This document shows, one piece after another, positions 1 to 8,703 of a stretch of 64,000 nucleotides of DNA. The position numbers and the translations under genes were made by a program. A model generated the notes under the pieces. It was not told where the DNA came from, made no database searches, and saw nothing but the letters and a program-made list of their open reading frames with translations. The stretch is from Fibrobacterota bacterium (GTDB lineage Bacteria; Fibrobacterota; Fibrobacteria; UBA11236): positions 29,788 to 93,787 of the forward strand of contig JAQBPO010000023.1 of the NCBI GenBank assembly GCA_028287465.1, written 5' to 3'. Every line of letters begins with the position of its first letter. Positions within the stretch are counted from its first letter, which is position 1.

Positions 1-3000
1 ATCGCCGTGGCCTGCACGCCTTTGAATTTGCACCCCGTCACGGTGAGGAGCTTGGCCGAAACATAGATATGGGATCCCCCGCTGGGCGGGTTGTCCGCGA
101 ATTCGGAATTGGTCACCGTTGTATTGTCGCAGGTGGCGCGGATCCAATTAGGGTCGCCGCCGCTCAAGACGGAATTCCCCGAGAACTTCGAATTGTTCAT
201 GGCGAAGATCCCCCCCTTGTCGGACGCCGGCTCGGCCAGGATGGTCGCGCCGTAGTTCTTGAAGCCGGTGAAGGAGCACCCCTCGACCTTGAAGTCCGAC
301 CCCCAGGCCGTGATGGCGGAGTTCTCATTCGCGGTGGCGATGAACTGGACGTTGTTGAAAGCGACCTTGGTGGTATAGTCCAGTTTGACGCCCCGCAATG
401 CCGTGCCGACCAGGATTTGCAGCCCGTCCAGGGTGTCCGCATCGAGGACTCCCCCGCTCTCGCCCGTGAGGTACATGACGGGATCCACGCTCAAGGGGGT
501 TTTCGACAATTTCACCGTATCCGATGCCCCGAAAGCGCGGTCCTCCAGGTCCTTTCCGAAATTGGTCGGATGGAATCCGCCGTAGATCGAGATTTTGGAT
601 TTCATCTTCAGTGAGATGGCGGATAAGTACGTGCCGCCCGCCACCCAGATCTGCTTCTGCCCGGTAGCGGTATTGGCGGCATCGATGGCCGACTGGATGG
701 AGCCATGGGCCGTAACCCAGTCCTTGGAGGTCACGGAGTTCCCCGTGCCGCCGATCCTCACGAACAGGACGTTGGAGCGCTTGTACACGGTGACGTTCTG
801 GGAAGAGGAATTGCCGGCGGCATCGGTGGCGGTGCAGGTCAGGACGTTCGCCCCTTCCAGGGGGAGGGCCATCGGGACCGGGGCGCGATCCACGCCGTTC
901 TCCTTGCAGACCAGGGGGACGGTGGCCGCGTTCGTTACGTGGTTAGAGGCAGGCGATGTGACCGATACGGTGGGCGCCACCTTATCCACGGTGATGGTCA
1001 CGACATTGCTGCTTGCCGACCAATTGCCGGCCTTGTCCACCTGTTGCACCGTAAGGGAATACGCTCCGTCCGCCGCGGAGGCGAGGGTGTACCCGGCCGT
1101 TCCCGTCCGCGTGTAGGCGCCCGTGCCGTTCAATTGGTATTGGTAGCTGAGGGTGGAAGCGATCCCGGAACCGCCGGGATTGTCCCCATTCGAGGACCAG
1201 GTCCACTCCGGGCTCCCCTTGGTCGAGATGGCCTTGGCCGCGAGGGTAGGGGCATTCGGCGGTGTGACGTCACGGATGACGGTCACCGAGGCCGTGCCGG
1301 GGGTTCCGGTCCCGTTCGGCACGTTGATGACCAGGACTATCGATCCTTCCTTGGTCAGGTTGAATCCCTTCTTCTGCTCCGGGCCGTTGCCGACCGTGTA
1401 TTTCACCGTAATGGTATCCTGGTTCGTGACCGTATTCTCGAGCGGGTAGGTGATATCGACCACCGGCGCAGCCAGATTTACGTTCACGGTCAGATTGGCT
1501 TTGGTGGAATTCCCCGCCGAATCCGTCGCGGTCACGACGAGGGTGTTGGGACCCTGGCCCAAGGTGAGTTCGGCGCTGGTCCATGTGCCTCCGGTAACGA
1601 CGGCCGCAGGCGGACCGGCCGTCTGGCCCGCGATGGCCACCGATTTGATACCCGTGCCCGCGTCGCTTACGGTTCCGGAAAGGGTGGCCTTGAGGCTCGT
1701 CAGAGTGGCGTTGGGCGCGGGACTGGTTATGTCCGCCTTGGGGGGCTTGGTGTCGAGGATGACCTTTACGGGGGCCGATGACCCGGAATCCGCACCGCTT
1801 ACCGTATCGATGACGATGGAATTCGCCCCCTCGACCAGGTCCTTTTTCCTGGTCAACGCGGTGCCGTTGATGGTGTATTTGACCGTGACGGGGCTGACGT
1901 TTACCATGGTGTCCTGGCCCGGGGAAAGGATGGAAACCTGCAGGGAAGCGCTGCTGACGTTTATGGTTCGCGTGAAGGTCTTCTTGTTCCCCCGGCTGTC
2001 CGCAACGTAGAAGCGCGCCACGTAGTTCTTGGCCGCCGGGTAGCTGTGGGTGAGGCGGGCGGGCACGGCCGTCGAATCCGATGCGTCCCAGGTCTCGCCT
2101 CCTTCCAAAGCGTATTTGAAGGACACCAGGGTCGCATGGGTCAGGGTGAGCGAGATCGGGAACACGACTTCCGAATTAGGCTTTTCGGCCGAATTCGCCC
2201 CGACGGTAAGGACAGGCTCGCCCTTCCGGACTTCGACGGACGCATTGTCGGAAAAGCTCCCGGCCGCGACGGTCAGGGTCGTCGATCCTTCGCCGACTGG
2301 GGTAACCTTGCCGTTTCCATCCACCCTGGCCACGCAGCCGTTGAGGGTGGACCAGCTCATCAAGGCCCCGGCCGGATCAACCGCCGCCGAGACGGTCGTG
2401 ACCGAGTCCCCGGTATACAGGACCAGGGAATGCACCCCGAGGGCGACTCCTACGGGAACCACCGGGGTGCCTCGCATCACCGCGATTTCATACGGTTGGG
2501 AAACCCGCCCGTCCTTTCCCTTCACGCTAAGGATGAAGACATTCGCGCCGGCCTTCAGATCCAGGGCCATTCCCTGGTTCCAGGGTGAGGCCTTATCATT
2601 GATGTAAAGGGCGCCGGCGGCATCCATGGGAGACGCGGTCAGGGTCAGGGTTCCTTCCGATTCCCCCACCCGCGCGGTATAGGCATAGCCATCCGGCGTG
2701 AAGTCCGGCGTCAGGGCGCCGGGGGCCACGGATACCCCGTTCAACCGGTTGTCCGAGCGAAGGATCAGGGTCTCCTTGGGCTTGCCGTCCACCACCGCGA
2801 CATCCTTGGCGTAAACCAGTTCGTGGCGCGAATCGTAGCCCCGGATCTTGATGACGAAATCCTTGTCCTTGGCGGCGGTCAATCGATGCTTGGGGAAGTG
2901 CAGTGGATCGGGAATCGAATCGTTCCACACTTCCTCATAGGGGATGGTCGAATCGGCCGCATCCACCAGGGTGATCACCACGATATTGTAGTCCTTGAGG

Positions 3001-3146
3001 GACTCGCTCAGGTGGAATTGCAGATATTGGTCGCCTTCGGTCGCGTCCGGAGTGCATGCCCAGATCAGGGCCAGGATGAATGCGGGAAGGAGGATCCAGG
3101 ATTTCGCGATAATGGCGCGGAGCGGGGTTCCGTTAATGGTGCGCAT
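1..3146 (-). CDS. Large surface lipoprotein with Ig/cadherin-like domains and a beta-helix (3' end beyond the left edge)
   Basis: An open frame of about 1048 codons runs off the left edge, so the C-terminus is missing. I chose the ATG at 3146 because AGGA lies about 6 nt upstream; an in-frame ATG at 3167 is the alternative but has no spaced ribosome site. The N-terminus is a lipoprotein signal with the lipobox IWAC (Cys about residue 31). Domains in order: a short beta domain, a cadherin-like beta-sandwich (LNGVSVAPGALTPDF), a Big_2-like domain, then several Ig/Y-X4-D type repeats with DTKPP/DVTPPNAP/DKVAPT linkers, and finally a right-handed beta-helix (DUF1565-like, beginning near KQIWVAGGTYLSAIS and followed by repeated asparagine-rich turns). 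The architecture suggests an outer-membrane-anchored adhesin or polysaccharide-binding protein. No catalytic residues can be assigned. Function is inference from architecture only. Confidence 0.85.
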   Translation of the reverse strand, partial: MRTINGTPLRAIIAKSWILLPAFILALIWACTPDATEGDQYLQFHLSESLKDYNIVVITLVDAADSTIPYEEVWNDSIPDPLHFPKHRLTAAKDKDFVIKIRGYDSRHELVYAKDVAVVDGKPKETLILRSDNRLNGVSVAPGALTPDFTPDGYAYTARVGESEGTLTLTASPMDAAGALYINDKASPWNQGMALDLKAGANVFILSVKGKDGRVSQPYEIAVMRGTPVVPVGVALGVHSLVLYTGDSVTTVSAAVDPAGALMSWSTLNGCVARVDGNGKVTPVGEGSTTLTVAAGSFSDNASVEVRKGEPVLTVGANSAEKPNSEVVFPISLTLTHATLVSFKYALEGGETWDASDSTAVPARLTHSYPAAKNYVARFYVADSRGNKKTFTRTINVSSASLQVSILSPGQDTMVNVSPVTVKYTINGTALTRKKDLVEGANSIVIDTVSGADSGSSAPVKVILDTKPPKADITSPAPNATLTSLKATLSGTVSDAGTGIKSVAIAGQTAGPPAAVVTGGTWTSAELTLGQGPNTLVVTATDSAGNSTKANLTVNVNLAAPVVDITYPLENTVTNQDTITVKYTVGNGPEQKKGFNLTKEGSIVLVINVPNGTGTPGTASVTVIRDVTPPNAPTLAAKAISTKGSPEWTWSSNGDNPGGSGIASTLSYQYQLNGTGAYTRTGTAGYTLASAADGAYSLTVQQVDKAGNWSASSNVVTITVDKVAPTVSVTSPASNHVTNAATVPLVCKENGVDRAPVPMALPLEGANVLTCTATDAAGNSSSQNVTVYKRSNVLFVRIGGTGNSVTSKDWVTAHGSIQSAIDAANTATGQKQIWVAGGTYLSAISLKMKSKISIYGGFHPTNFGKDLEDRAFGASDTVKLSKTPLSVDPVMYLTGESGGVLDADTLDGLQILVGTALRGVKLDYTTKVAFNNVQFIATANENSAITAWGSDFKVEGCSFTGFKNYGATILAEPASDKGGIFAMNNSKFSGNSVLSGGDPNWIRATCDNTTVTNSEFADNPPSGGSHIYVSAKLLTVTGCKFKGVQATA

Positions 3147-3397
3147 GGGATTCCTGCGGTTCTTCATTCTCGAGTGATTCCGGATACCTTATCCAAAGGA
3201 CAAAAATTAGTCCAGACCGCCGTCTCCGTGGTCATTTACCGCGGGGCGGAAGCGGCCCCACCCGCTATATGTGATCAGCCTCACACGATAGGGATTGACC
3301 GGACATGAAGACGGGGGTATAAGACCGGATACGGCCATCCCATCCTGTTGCAAAAGGCGGCCTGTTTTCGCCCTTGGGCTCGGCTTTCCAAAACGCG
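3147..3397. other. Intergenic region upstream of the surface lipoprotein gene
   Basis: This stretch separates the lipoprotein gene from the terminator of the ribosomal-protein operon. It carries a CRP-like palindrome (listed separately) and a short GGAC/GTCC inverted repeat around an A/T core at about 3198-3213. I found no convincing -35/-10 pair and no coding frame. Confidence 0.5.
3270..3285. promoter_or_regulatory. CRP/FNR-family operator, perfect TGTGA-N6-TCACA palindrome
   Basis: The sequence TGTGATCAGCCTCACA matches the consensus half-sites of the cAMP receptor protein on both arms with the canonical 6-bp spacer. It lies about 125 bp upstream of the chosen start of the surface lipoprotein gene, the only gene nearby that it could control, because the other neighbour ends at a terminator. 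A CRP-family regulator is therefore the likely binder; no such gene is in the window. Confidence 0.6.
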
Positions 3398-3422
3398 AAA
3401 AAACCCGGGATATGCTCCCGGG
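3398..3422 (-). terminator. Rho-independent terminator of the thrS-infC-rpmI-rplT operon
   Basis: On the minus strand CCCGGGA-GCATA-TCCCGGG forms a 7-bp GC-rich stem with a 5-nt loop followed directly by six T residues. It starts about 87 nt after the rplT stop codon. Confidence 0.85.
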
Positions 3423-3508
3423 CCTTTCCTTGTAAACCGAATCCGTTATTCCCTTGGGCGCTCGCCCTGGGGATCCATCGCAGTTCCGGACCTTTAAGGG
3501 TCTGGAAT

Positions 3509-3865
3509 CTACTTGGCTTTGAGGCCGGCGGCTTCCACGATCTTGCCGAAGGCGGCGGAGTCGGAGAGGGCGAGGTCGGCGAGGATCTTGCGATCCAGGC
3601 TGATGGCGGCCTTCTTCAATCCGGCGATGAGGCGGGAGTAGGTGGTGCCGAACTCGCGGGCGGCGGCATTGATGCGCACGGTCCACAGGGTGCGGAACGC
3701 GGCCTTCTTGTCGCGGCGATGGACGGTCGCGAAGACGCGCGACTTGTCGACGGCTTCCTTCGCGAGCTTGAGATTGGACTTCTTGCGGCCGTAGAATCCA
3801 CGGGCGGCCTTGAGGATTTTCTTGCGGCGTTGGCGCGAGGCTACCGCTGGTTTGCTTCTGGGCAT
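3509..3865 (-). CDS. rplT: 50S ribosomal protein L20
   Basis: 118 residues, the normal length for bL20. The basic N-terminus [19 protein letters not shown] and the motif [10 protein letters not shown] are family hallmarks, followed by the conserved globular half ([16 protein letters not shown]). L20 binds 23S rRNA early in assembly of the large subunit and, in E. coli, represses its own operon by binding the rpmI-rplT mRNA. It is the last gene of the infC-rpmI-rplT unit and is followed by a terminator. The ATG is preceded by AGGAG with an 8-nt spacer. Confidence 0.97.
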   Translation of the reverse strand: MPRSKPAVASRQRRKKILKAARGFYGRKKSNLKLAKEAVDKSRVFATVHRRDKKAAFRTLWTVRINAAAREFGTTYSRLIAGLKKAAISLDRKILADLALSDSAAFGKIVEAAGLKAK

Positions 3866-3894
3866 TTCTCTATCTCCTGATTATTCTATTGGGC

Positions 3895-4095
3895 TTAGCC
3901 GCCGATACCGAGCAGACGCTTCATGCGCGGCGCTTCGGTGGGTCCCACGTAAAAGTTGCCGCCTGCGCGACGCTTCATCTCGGGCTTCTTCTTGCCCATG
4001 ATATGGTTCTTGTTGGCGCCCTTGCGCTTGAGCTTTCCACTGGCGGTGACTTTGAACCGCTTCTTCGCTCCGCTGTGGGTTTTCATCTTCGGCAT
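3895..4095 (-). CDS. rpmI: 50S ribosomal protein L35
   Basis: 66 residues starting [17 protein letters not shown], the canonical bL35 N-terminus, and ending [10 protein letters not shown]. Rich in Lys/Arg as expected for a small rRNA-binding protein of the large subunit. The frame is open further upstream, but the start at 4095 is fixed by the family N-terminus and by a strong AAGGAAGG ribosome site 6 nt before it. It lies 29 nt ahead of rplT and 31 nt after infC, in the usual order. Confidence 0.97.
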   Translation of the reverse strand: MPKMKTHSGAKKRFKVTASGKLKRKGANKNHIMGKKKPEMKRRAGGNFYVGPTEAPRMKRLLGIGG

Positions 4096-4126
4096 GATAG
4101 ACCTTCCTTCACATTTACCGCTAAAA

Positions 4127-4834
4127 CTATGCTTGCCCGGCCGGAGCGGCTTCCCGGCTTTCGCCGGCATCCTCTTTGGCCGCGCCATCGGACGCAGGAA
4201 CGGCAGCCTCAGAGGCCGGCGTCGCACCTTCCGCTCCAGGAACCTTCGGCGCCGAAGGCGCTTTGGGTTTGGCTGGTCCCGGAACCGGTTGCACATGGTG
4301 CTTCACCGGTCCAAAAATCGTGGTCACGTTACGACCTTCTTGTATCGAGCCCGTCTCTGCGAGACCGATACCGGCAAGGTCCACGACCATCTTCTTCAGC
4401 CAACGGGAACCGAATTCCATGTGGGCCATTTCACGGCCGCGGAATACCACCGTTGCCTTGACCTTGAAGCCCTTTTCCAGGAATTCCTTCGCCTGAACGA
4501 GGCGGTAATTATAGTCATTTTCTCCGGTCTTGGGATGGAACTTGATTTCCTTGACCTTAATGATGTGCTGCTTGGCCTTGGAGGCCTTGGCTTTTTTGGA
4601 GATTTCGTATTTGTACTTGCCGAAATCCATGATTCGGCACACCGGAGGCTGGGCGGTGGGAGATACTTCCACCAGGTCCAAAGCTCTTTCCTTGGCCTTT
4701 TCCAGGGCCGCGGGTACGGTGAGCACACCCAACTGTTTTCCATCGGCGTCGATGACACGCACTTCATACGTGCGGATATGTTCGTTGATGCGGATGGTTT
4801 CTTTGGGGGCGCTGAAAAACGGTCTTCTCTGCAA
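4127..4834 (-). CDS. infC: Translation initiation factor IF-3, TTG start, with Ala/Pro-rich C-terminal extension
   Basis: 235 residues. Residues 1 to about 85 form the IF-3 N-domain ([21 protein letters not shown], then [27 protein letters not shown]) and residues about 90-175 the C-domain ([33 protein letters not shown]), which binds the 30S subunit and checks initiator tRNA. The last roughly 60 residues are a low-complexity Ala/Pro/Glu tail absent from E. coli IF-3. The start is TTG: no ATG occurs before the conserved domain, and AAAGG lies 6-7 nt upstream. Rare start codons are known to make infC autoregulated in enterobacteria, so the same control is plausible here. It lies between thrS and rpmI. 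Confidence 0.96.
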   Translation of the reverse strand: MQRRPFFSAPKETIRINEHIRTYEVRVIDADGKQLGVLTVPAALEKAKERALDLVEVSPTAQPPVCRIMDFGKYKYEISKKAKASKAKQHIIKVKEIKFHPKTGENDYNYRLVQAKEFLEKGFKVKATVVFRGREMAHMEFGSRWLKKMVVDLAGIGLAETGSIQEGRNVTTIFGPVKHHVQPVPGPAKPKAPSAPKVPGAEGATPASEAAVPASDGAAKEDAGESREAAPAGQA

Positions 4835-4972
4835 TCTCTACCTTTCGTGATCCGGGGGATTTCTAGGACCCTGGAACGTCATGGCCCAGGGAATACCTTT
4901 CCCTAGGGCGTTGTCCTCCAAGCGATAAGGCGCCTGGCAATGATGTGCCTAAGCGATTATCCGCCTGAGCGC

Positions 4973-6886
4973 TTAAGCGCCTTTGGAGGAAATCTCCAAT
5001 TTAAATTTTTCCAGGGCTTCGTCTAAGGAAAAAGCACCAAGGTCCCCGGTTTTACGCTTCCGGAGGGATATTTTGCCAGATTGTATTTCTTTATCGCCCA
5101 AAATAACCAGGTAAGGGACCTTTTCACGCTCCCCTTCCCTGATTTTGAAGCCGATTTTGTCATTTCGGACATCGACTTCGGAAATAAGGCCTGCATCGAG
5201 GATTTTACGGTTCAATTCCTGGGCCGCATCCACGAATTTCTCGGAAACGGGCAGGATCCGGACCTGTTGAGGGTTCATCCACAAGGGCAAATCCCCGCCG
5301 AAATTCTCGATCAGAATAGCAATAAAGCGCTCCAGGGACCCGAAAACGGCCCGGTGGAGCATTACAGGAGGGTGTTTTGAGCCGTCCGAGGCCACATATT
5401 CCGCCCCTAGGCGGTCCGCGGTATTGAAATCCACCTGGATGGTTCCGCATTGCCAATGGCGCCCCAGAGAATCCTTCAGGGTGAACTCGAGCTTGGGTCC
5501 ATAGAAAGCGCCTTCGCCCGGATTCATGATATAGCCCAATCGGGCCCGCTCGCAGGCTTCCTTTAGGGCGGCCTCGGCCTTGGTCCAGACTTCGTCGCTG
5601 CCAACCCGCTTTTCGGGGCGGTCGGCGAGCTTGACGATGATGTCCGAGAATCCGAAGTCGGCGTAGACTTCCTGCAGAAGGCGGCAGAAATCGGCGACCT
5701 CGTCCGCGATCTGCTCCACGGTGCAGAAGATATGCGCATCGTCCTGGGTGAATCCGCGCACGCGCATCAGGCCATGCATGACGCCGGCCAATTCGTTGCG
5801 GTGGCACTTGCCGAATTCGGCGAGGCGGATGGGCAGGTCGCGGAAGGATTTGATGCCCTGCTTGAAGATCTCCACGTGGCACGGGCAGTTCATGGGCTTG
5901 ATGACGAATTCCCGGTTCTCGCTCTGGGTGAAGAACATGAGGTCGCTGTAATTGGCGACGTGGCCGGACTTGACGTACAGGCTCTTGTCCACCACCTCGG
6001 GCGTGCGAACCTCCTGGTAACCCCGGCGTGACAGCTTCGCGCTGATATAGGACATGAGGTTGGAATACAGCCGCCATCCGCGCGGGTGCCAGAACACCAT
6101 GCCGGGCGAGCCCTCCTCGATATGGAAGTAATCGAGTTCCTTGCCCACCTTGCGGTGATCGCGCTTCTTGGCCTCTTCCAATTGGAACAGGTGTTTCTCC
6201 AGGTCGTCCTTGGTCAGGAAGGCCGTGGCGTAGATGCGCTGCAGCATGGGCCGCTTCTCGTCCCCGCGCCAATAGGCGCCGGCCACCGAGAGCAGCTTGA
6301 AATGCTGGAGCTTTCCGGTGCCGGGGACGTGGGGTCCGCGGCACAGGTCCGAAAACGGGCCTTGCTTATAGAAGCTGACCGTATCGTCCGTCCACTCTTC
6401 CATCATCTCGACCTTGTACGGTTCGCGATGGGCCGGATCCTTGAAATAGGCGATGGCTTCCGCGCGAGGCATTTCCGATCGCTCGACCGGATAATCCTTC
6501 TTGGCGATCTCCTTCATCTTCTCTTCGATGGCGGGGAAATCATCGGGGCTGAACTTGTGCGGGGAATCGAAATCGTAATAGAAGCCGTTCTCGATGACGG
6601 GACCGATGGTCAGGAGGGTGCCGGGGAAAAGTTCCGTGACGGCCATGGCCATGAGATGGGCCGTGGAATGCCGGACGATCTCCAGGGATTCCGGATTCTG
6701 ATGGGTGAGTACGCGAAGGTCGCCGTCCTGGGACAGGGTGCGGCTGAGGTCCAGTTCCTTGCCATTGTAGATGGCGGCGATGGCGCTCTTGGCCAGGCCC
6801 GGTCCGATCTTCTTGACCACTTCGAGCATGGTCGTGCCGGGTTCAACTTCCAGGACGGAGCTGTTGGGCAGGGTGACTTTCAACAT
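4973..6886 (-). CDS. thrS: Threonyl-tRNA synthetase
   Basis: 637 residues from the ATG at 6886; a TTG two codons earlier (6892) sits at a better distance from GGGAG and could be the true start. Domains in order: TGS (1 to about 65), the second additional editing domain (about 65-240, with the HSTAH-type motif RHSTAHLMAMAV), a class II catalytic core (MNCPCHVEIF, RVRGFTQDDAHIFC, HRAVFGSLERF, carrying the Cys-His-His zinc ligands), and the anticodon-binding domain from about residue 530. It charges tRNA-Thr in the cytoplasm. First gene of the thrS-infC-rpmI-rplT operon, with 138 nt between thrS and infC. Confidence 0.97.
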   Translation of the reverse strand: MLKVTLPNSSVLEVEPGTTMLEVVKKIGPGLAKSAIAAIYNGKELDLSRTLSQDGDLRVLTHQNPESLEIVRHSTAHLMAMAVTELFPGTLLTIGPVIENGFYYDFDSPHKFSPDDFPAIEEKMKEIAKKDYPVERSEMPRAEAIAYFKDPAHREPYKVEMMEEWTDDTVSFYKQGPFSDLCRGPHVPGTGKLQHFKLLSVAGAYWRGDEKRPMLQRIYATAFLTKDDLEKHLFQLEEAKKRDHRKVGKELDYFHIEEGSPGMVFWHPRGWRLYSNLMSYISAKLSRRGYQEVRTPEVVDKSLYVKSGHVANYSDLMFFTQSENREFVIKPMNCPCHVEIFKQGIKSFRDLPIRLAEFGKCHRNELAGVMHGLMRVRGFTQDDAHIFCTVEQIADEVADFCRLLQEVYADFGFSDIIVKLADRPEKRVGSDEVWTKAEAALKEACERARLGYIMNPGEGAFYGPKLEFTLKDSLGRHWQCGTIQVDFNTADRLGAEYVASDGSKHPPVMLHRAVFGSLERFIAILIENFGGDLPLWMNPQQVRILPVSEKFVDAAQELNRKILDAGLISEVDVRNDKIGFKIREGEREKVPYLVILGDKEIQSGKISLRKRKTGDLGAFSLDEALEKFKLEISSKGA

Positions 6887-7351
6887 GGACAAGGGAACTC
6901 CCTCATGGGGCCGCCTTCGTGGCGCGGACTCCCAAAACGCATAAAATTAGAAAGAGGCGCCCCGGAATGCAAAACGGGTCCTTCACCGAACGCCCGGGTG
7001 AATTATTTTATGGCGCAGCGCATCCAAAATTCTCGGTACAAAAGAGACGGGCCCGACATCCAAATGTTAGAAGCAATCGATTTGGGCCGCCTATTCCTGA
7101 AGGCGGCGGAGTTCATGGTCGAGACCGGAAGGGGATTCCTCCGGCTCCGAGAGGCGGTTCTTACGTCCCATACCAGCGCGCCGGTCCTTGTGCCGGCCGG
7201 AACGACGGTTTCGCGAAGACCGGAGGATCGGGCCGCAAAGCCCCTTTCCCCCTCCCGGAAGGGGACCAATCCCGCTTTTCCGGAAAGATCGGATGGGAGA
7301 GGACGGTTCTGCCTGCAGGTGGGAGACCCGGCGCGGGAAAGCGCCCCAGGC
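6887..7351. other. Divergent intergenic region between thrS and the ECF sigma factor gene
   Basis: About 465 bp that should contain the thrS promoter on the minus strand and the sigma-operon promoter on the plus strand. It holds an A/T-rich island at about 6940-7030 and several short inverted repeats (for example CCGGAAGGGG/CCTCCGG near 7126-7145). The sigma-factor frame is open upstream through much of this region, but without recognisable family sequence. I could not identify a T-box or another riboswitch. Confidence 0.4.
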
Positions 7352-7852
7352 ATGGTTGCGGGATCCCCCGCGCCGGGAATGGAATCCATCGGGAGCCTGT
7401 ACCGGAAATACGCGGCGCCGCTGTTTTGGGTTTGCAAACGGTATACGAGGAACCACGAGGACGCCGAAGACATGGTCCACCAGGTTTTCGTCAAGGTGCA
7501 GCAGAACCTGGCGGGATTCCGCAACCAAAGCGGCATTTATACGTGGATGTACCGTATCGCGGTCAATGAATGCATCCAGATGTTCCGGAAACGGAAATTC
7601 GAATCCGACGAGTCCGTCCTGCCCGACTTCGAGAATACCCTTACCGTCACGCCGGAAAAGGCCATGGAAGCGAGGCTGGTCCTGGAGAAAATCATGGCGG
7701 ATCGCGACCCGCAAACGGTCGAAATCCTTTTCCTCCTCTATTTGGAGGGCATGAAGCAGGAGGAAGCCGCGGCGATGCTCGCCATATCCCGGACCACGCT
7801 TAACAGGAAGCTGACGGCTTTCAAATCCAGCATGGAGCGTTTCCAATGGTGA
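7352..7852 (+). CDS. ECF-type RNA polymerase sigma-70 factor
   Basis: About 166 residues. Region 2 reads SIGSLYRKYAAPLFWVCKRY followed by DAEDMVHQVFVKV, the core-binding and -10 recognition helices. Region 4 reads VEILFLLYLEGMKQEEAAAM with the helix-turn-helix LAISRTTLNRKL. There is no region 1.1 or 3, as usual for extracytoplasmic-function sigma factors. The start is uncertain: ATG at 7352 or 7379, both with weak ribosome sites. Its stop overlaps the start of the next gene (ATGGTGA). That gene encodes a zinc-finger anti-sigma factor, which makes this the head of a signal-responsive operon ending in a caspase-like protease. Confidence 0.9.
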   Translation: MVAGSPAPGMESIGSLYRKYAAPLFWVCKRYTRNHEDAEDMVHQVFVKVQQNLAGFRNQSGIYTWMYRIAVNECIQMFRKRKFESDESVLPDFENTLTVTPEKAMEARLVLEKIMADRDPQTVEILFLLYLEGMKQEEAAAMLAISRTTLNRKLTAFKSSMERFQW

Positions 7853-8703
7853 AGACGAATCCCGATTCCACCGGACTGAACGCCGGGCATCCCTCCCGCT
7901 TCCGGATTGCCGGCTACCTGGCGGGAGCCCTGGACCCGGCGCAAAGCCGCGAAACGGAAGCCCATGTCCTGGTCTGCCCCGGATGCGCCACGCTCCTGGC
8001 CGATGCCCGGGGACAGGCCGCCCTGTTCGCGGACAAATTCCCGACCCTGGAATCCCTCGATGCCTCGCGCGTCCACCCCGTCCCCTCCCCACGGCACCGT
8101 ACCCGATCGGAAGCCCCGAACCGCCCCGGTTGGTTGGAACGCCTGCAGGATTGGTTCGATCGCGGGTTCGGAATGCGGCCTGCCCTGGCGGGCCTGGCCT
8201 TGCTGGCCGCGGGGACCATGATATACCTCAACCTTCCCGCCGGTAACGCCGGCGGAACGGCCGCATCGGAAACCGGATCCGGTTCCGAGTTCACCGCCAA
8301 GGGCTCCACCGGATTCTACCTGTTCCACAATGGCAGGCAGGTCCAGGGGGACACCTTGGCCTGCAAGCCTTCCGATACCTTGCAACTCGGCATCACCAGC
8401 GCGGAACCGGTGCATTACGCCTTGCTTTACCGGGATGACGACGGTGGGCTGGAAGCCTATCTCGATGGATCCGGGATGGCGAGCGCGCCCCTCGGCAAAC
8501 CCATGGGCGAGAACCTGCCTAAAAGCCTCATCCTCGAAGCGGGGTGGAAACGGGAATCCCTGTATTGCTTATGGTCGGTCCGTCCCTTCTCCCTGGATGA
8601 AGCCAAGGCGCGTGCGGCGGCGGTGCATCCCGATCTCAGCTCCAAGGGCGCAGGGTCCCTGCACCTCCAGACCTACCTGCTGTTGGAAAAGGCCGCGCCA
8701 TGA
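7846..8703 (+). CDS. Transmembrane zinc-finger anti-sigma factor with periplasmic sensor-like domain
   Basis: 285 residues. His40, Cys44 and Cys47 form the H-x3-C-x2-C motif of the ZAS/zf-HC2 anti-sigma domain (HVLVCPGC), which holds the sigma factor in the cytoplasm. A transmembrane helix follows at about 112-130. The C-terminal 130 residues (GFYLFHNGRQVQGDTLACKP... HYALLYRDDDGGLEAYLDG) resemble a DUF4384-type beta domain. That family often accompanies caspase-like proteases; the assignment is by eye. This part should lie in the periplasm and could be the signal receiver. The gene overlaps the sigma gene by 7 nt and the next lipoprotein gene by 4 nt. Confidence 0.85.
   Translation: MVKTNPDSTGLNAGHPSRFRIAGYLAGALDPAQSRETEAHVLVCPGCATLLADARGQAALFADKFPTLESLDASRVHPVPSPRHRTRSEAPNRPGWLERLQDWFDRGFGMRPALAGLALLAAGTMIYLNLPAGNAGGTAASETGSGSEFTAKGSTGFYLFHNGRQVQGDTLACKPSDTLQLGITSAEPVHYALLYRDDDGGLEAYLDGSGMASAPLGKPMGENLPKSLILEAGWKRESLYCLWSVRPFSLDEAKARAAAVHPDLSSKGAGSLHLQTYLLLEKAAP

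Noticed and set aside
6887..7351. T-box or threonine attenuator leader for thrS
   Set aside because: No T-box motif, threonine-rich leader peptide or antiterminator pairing could be recognised.
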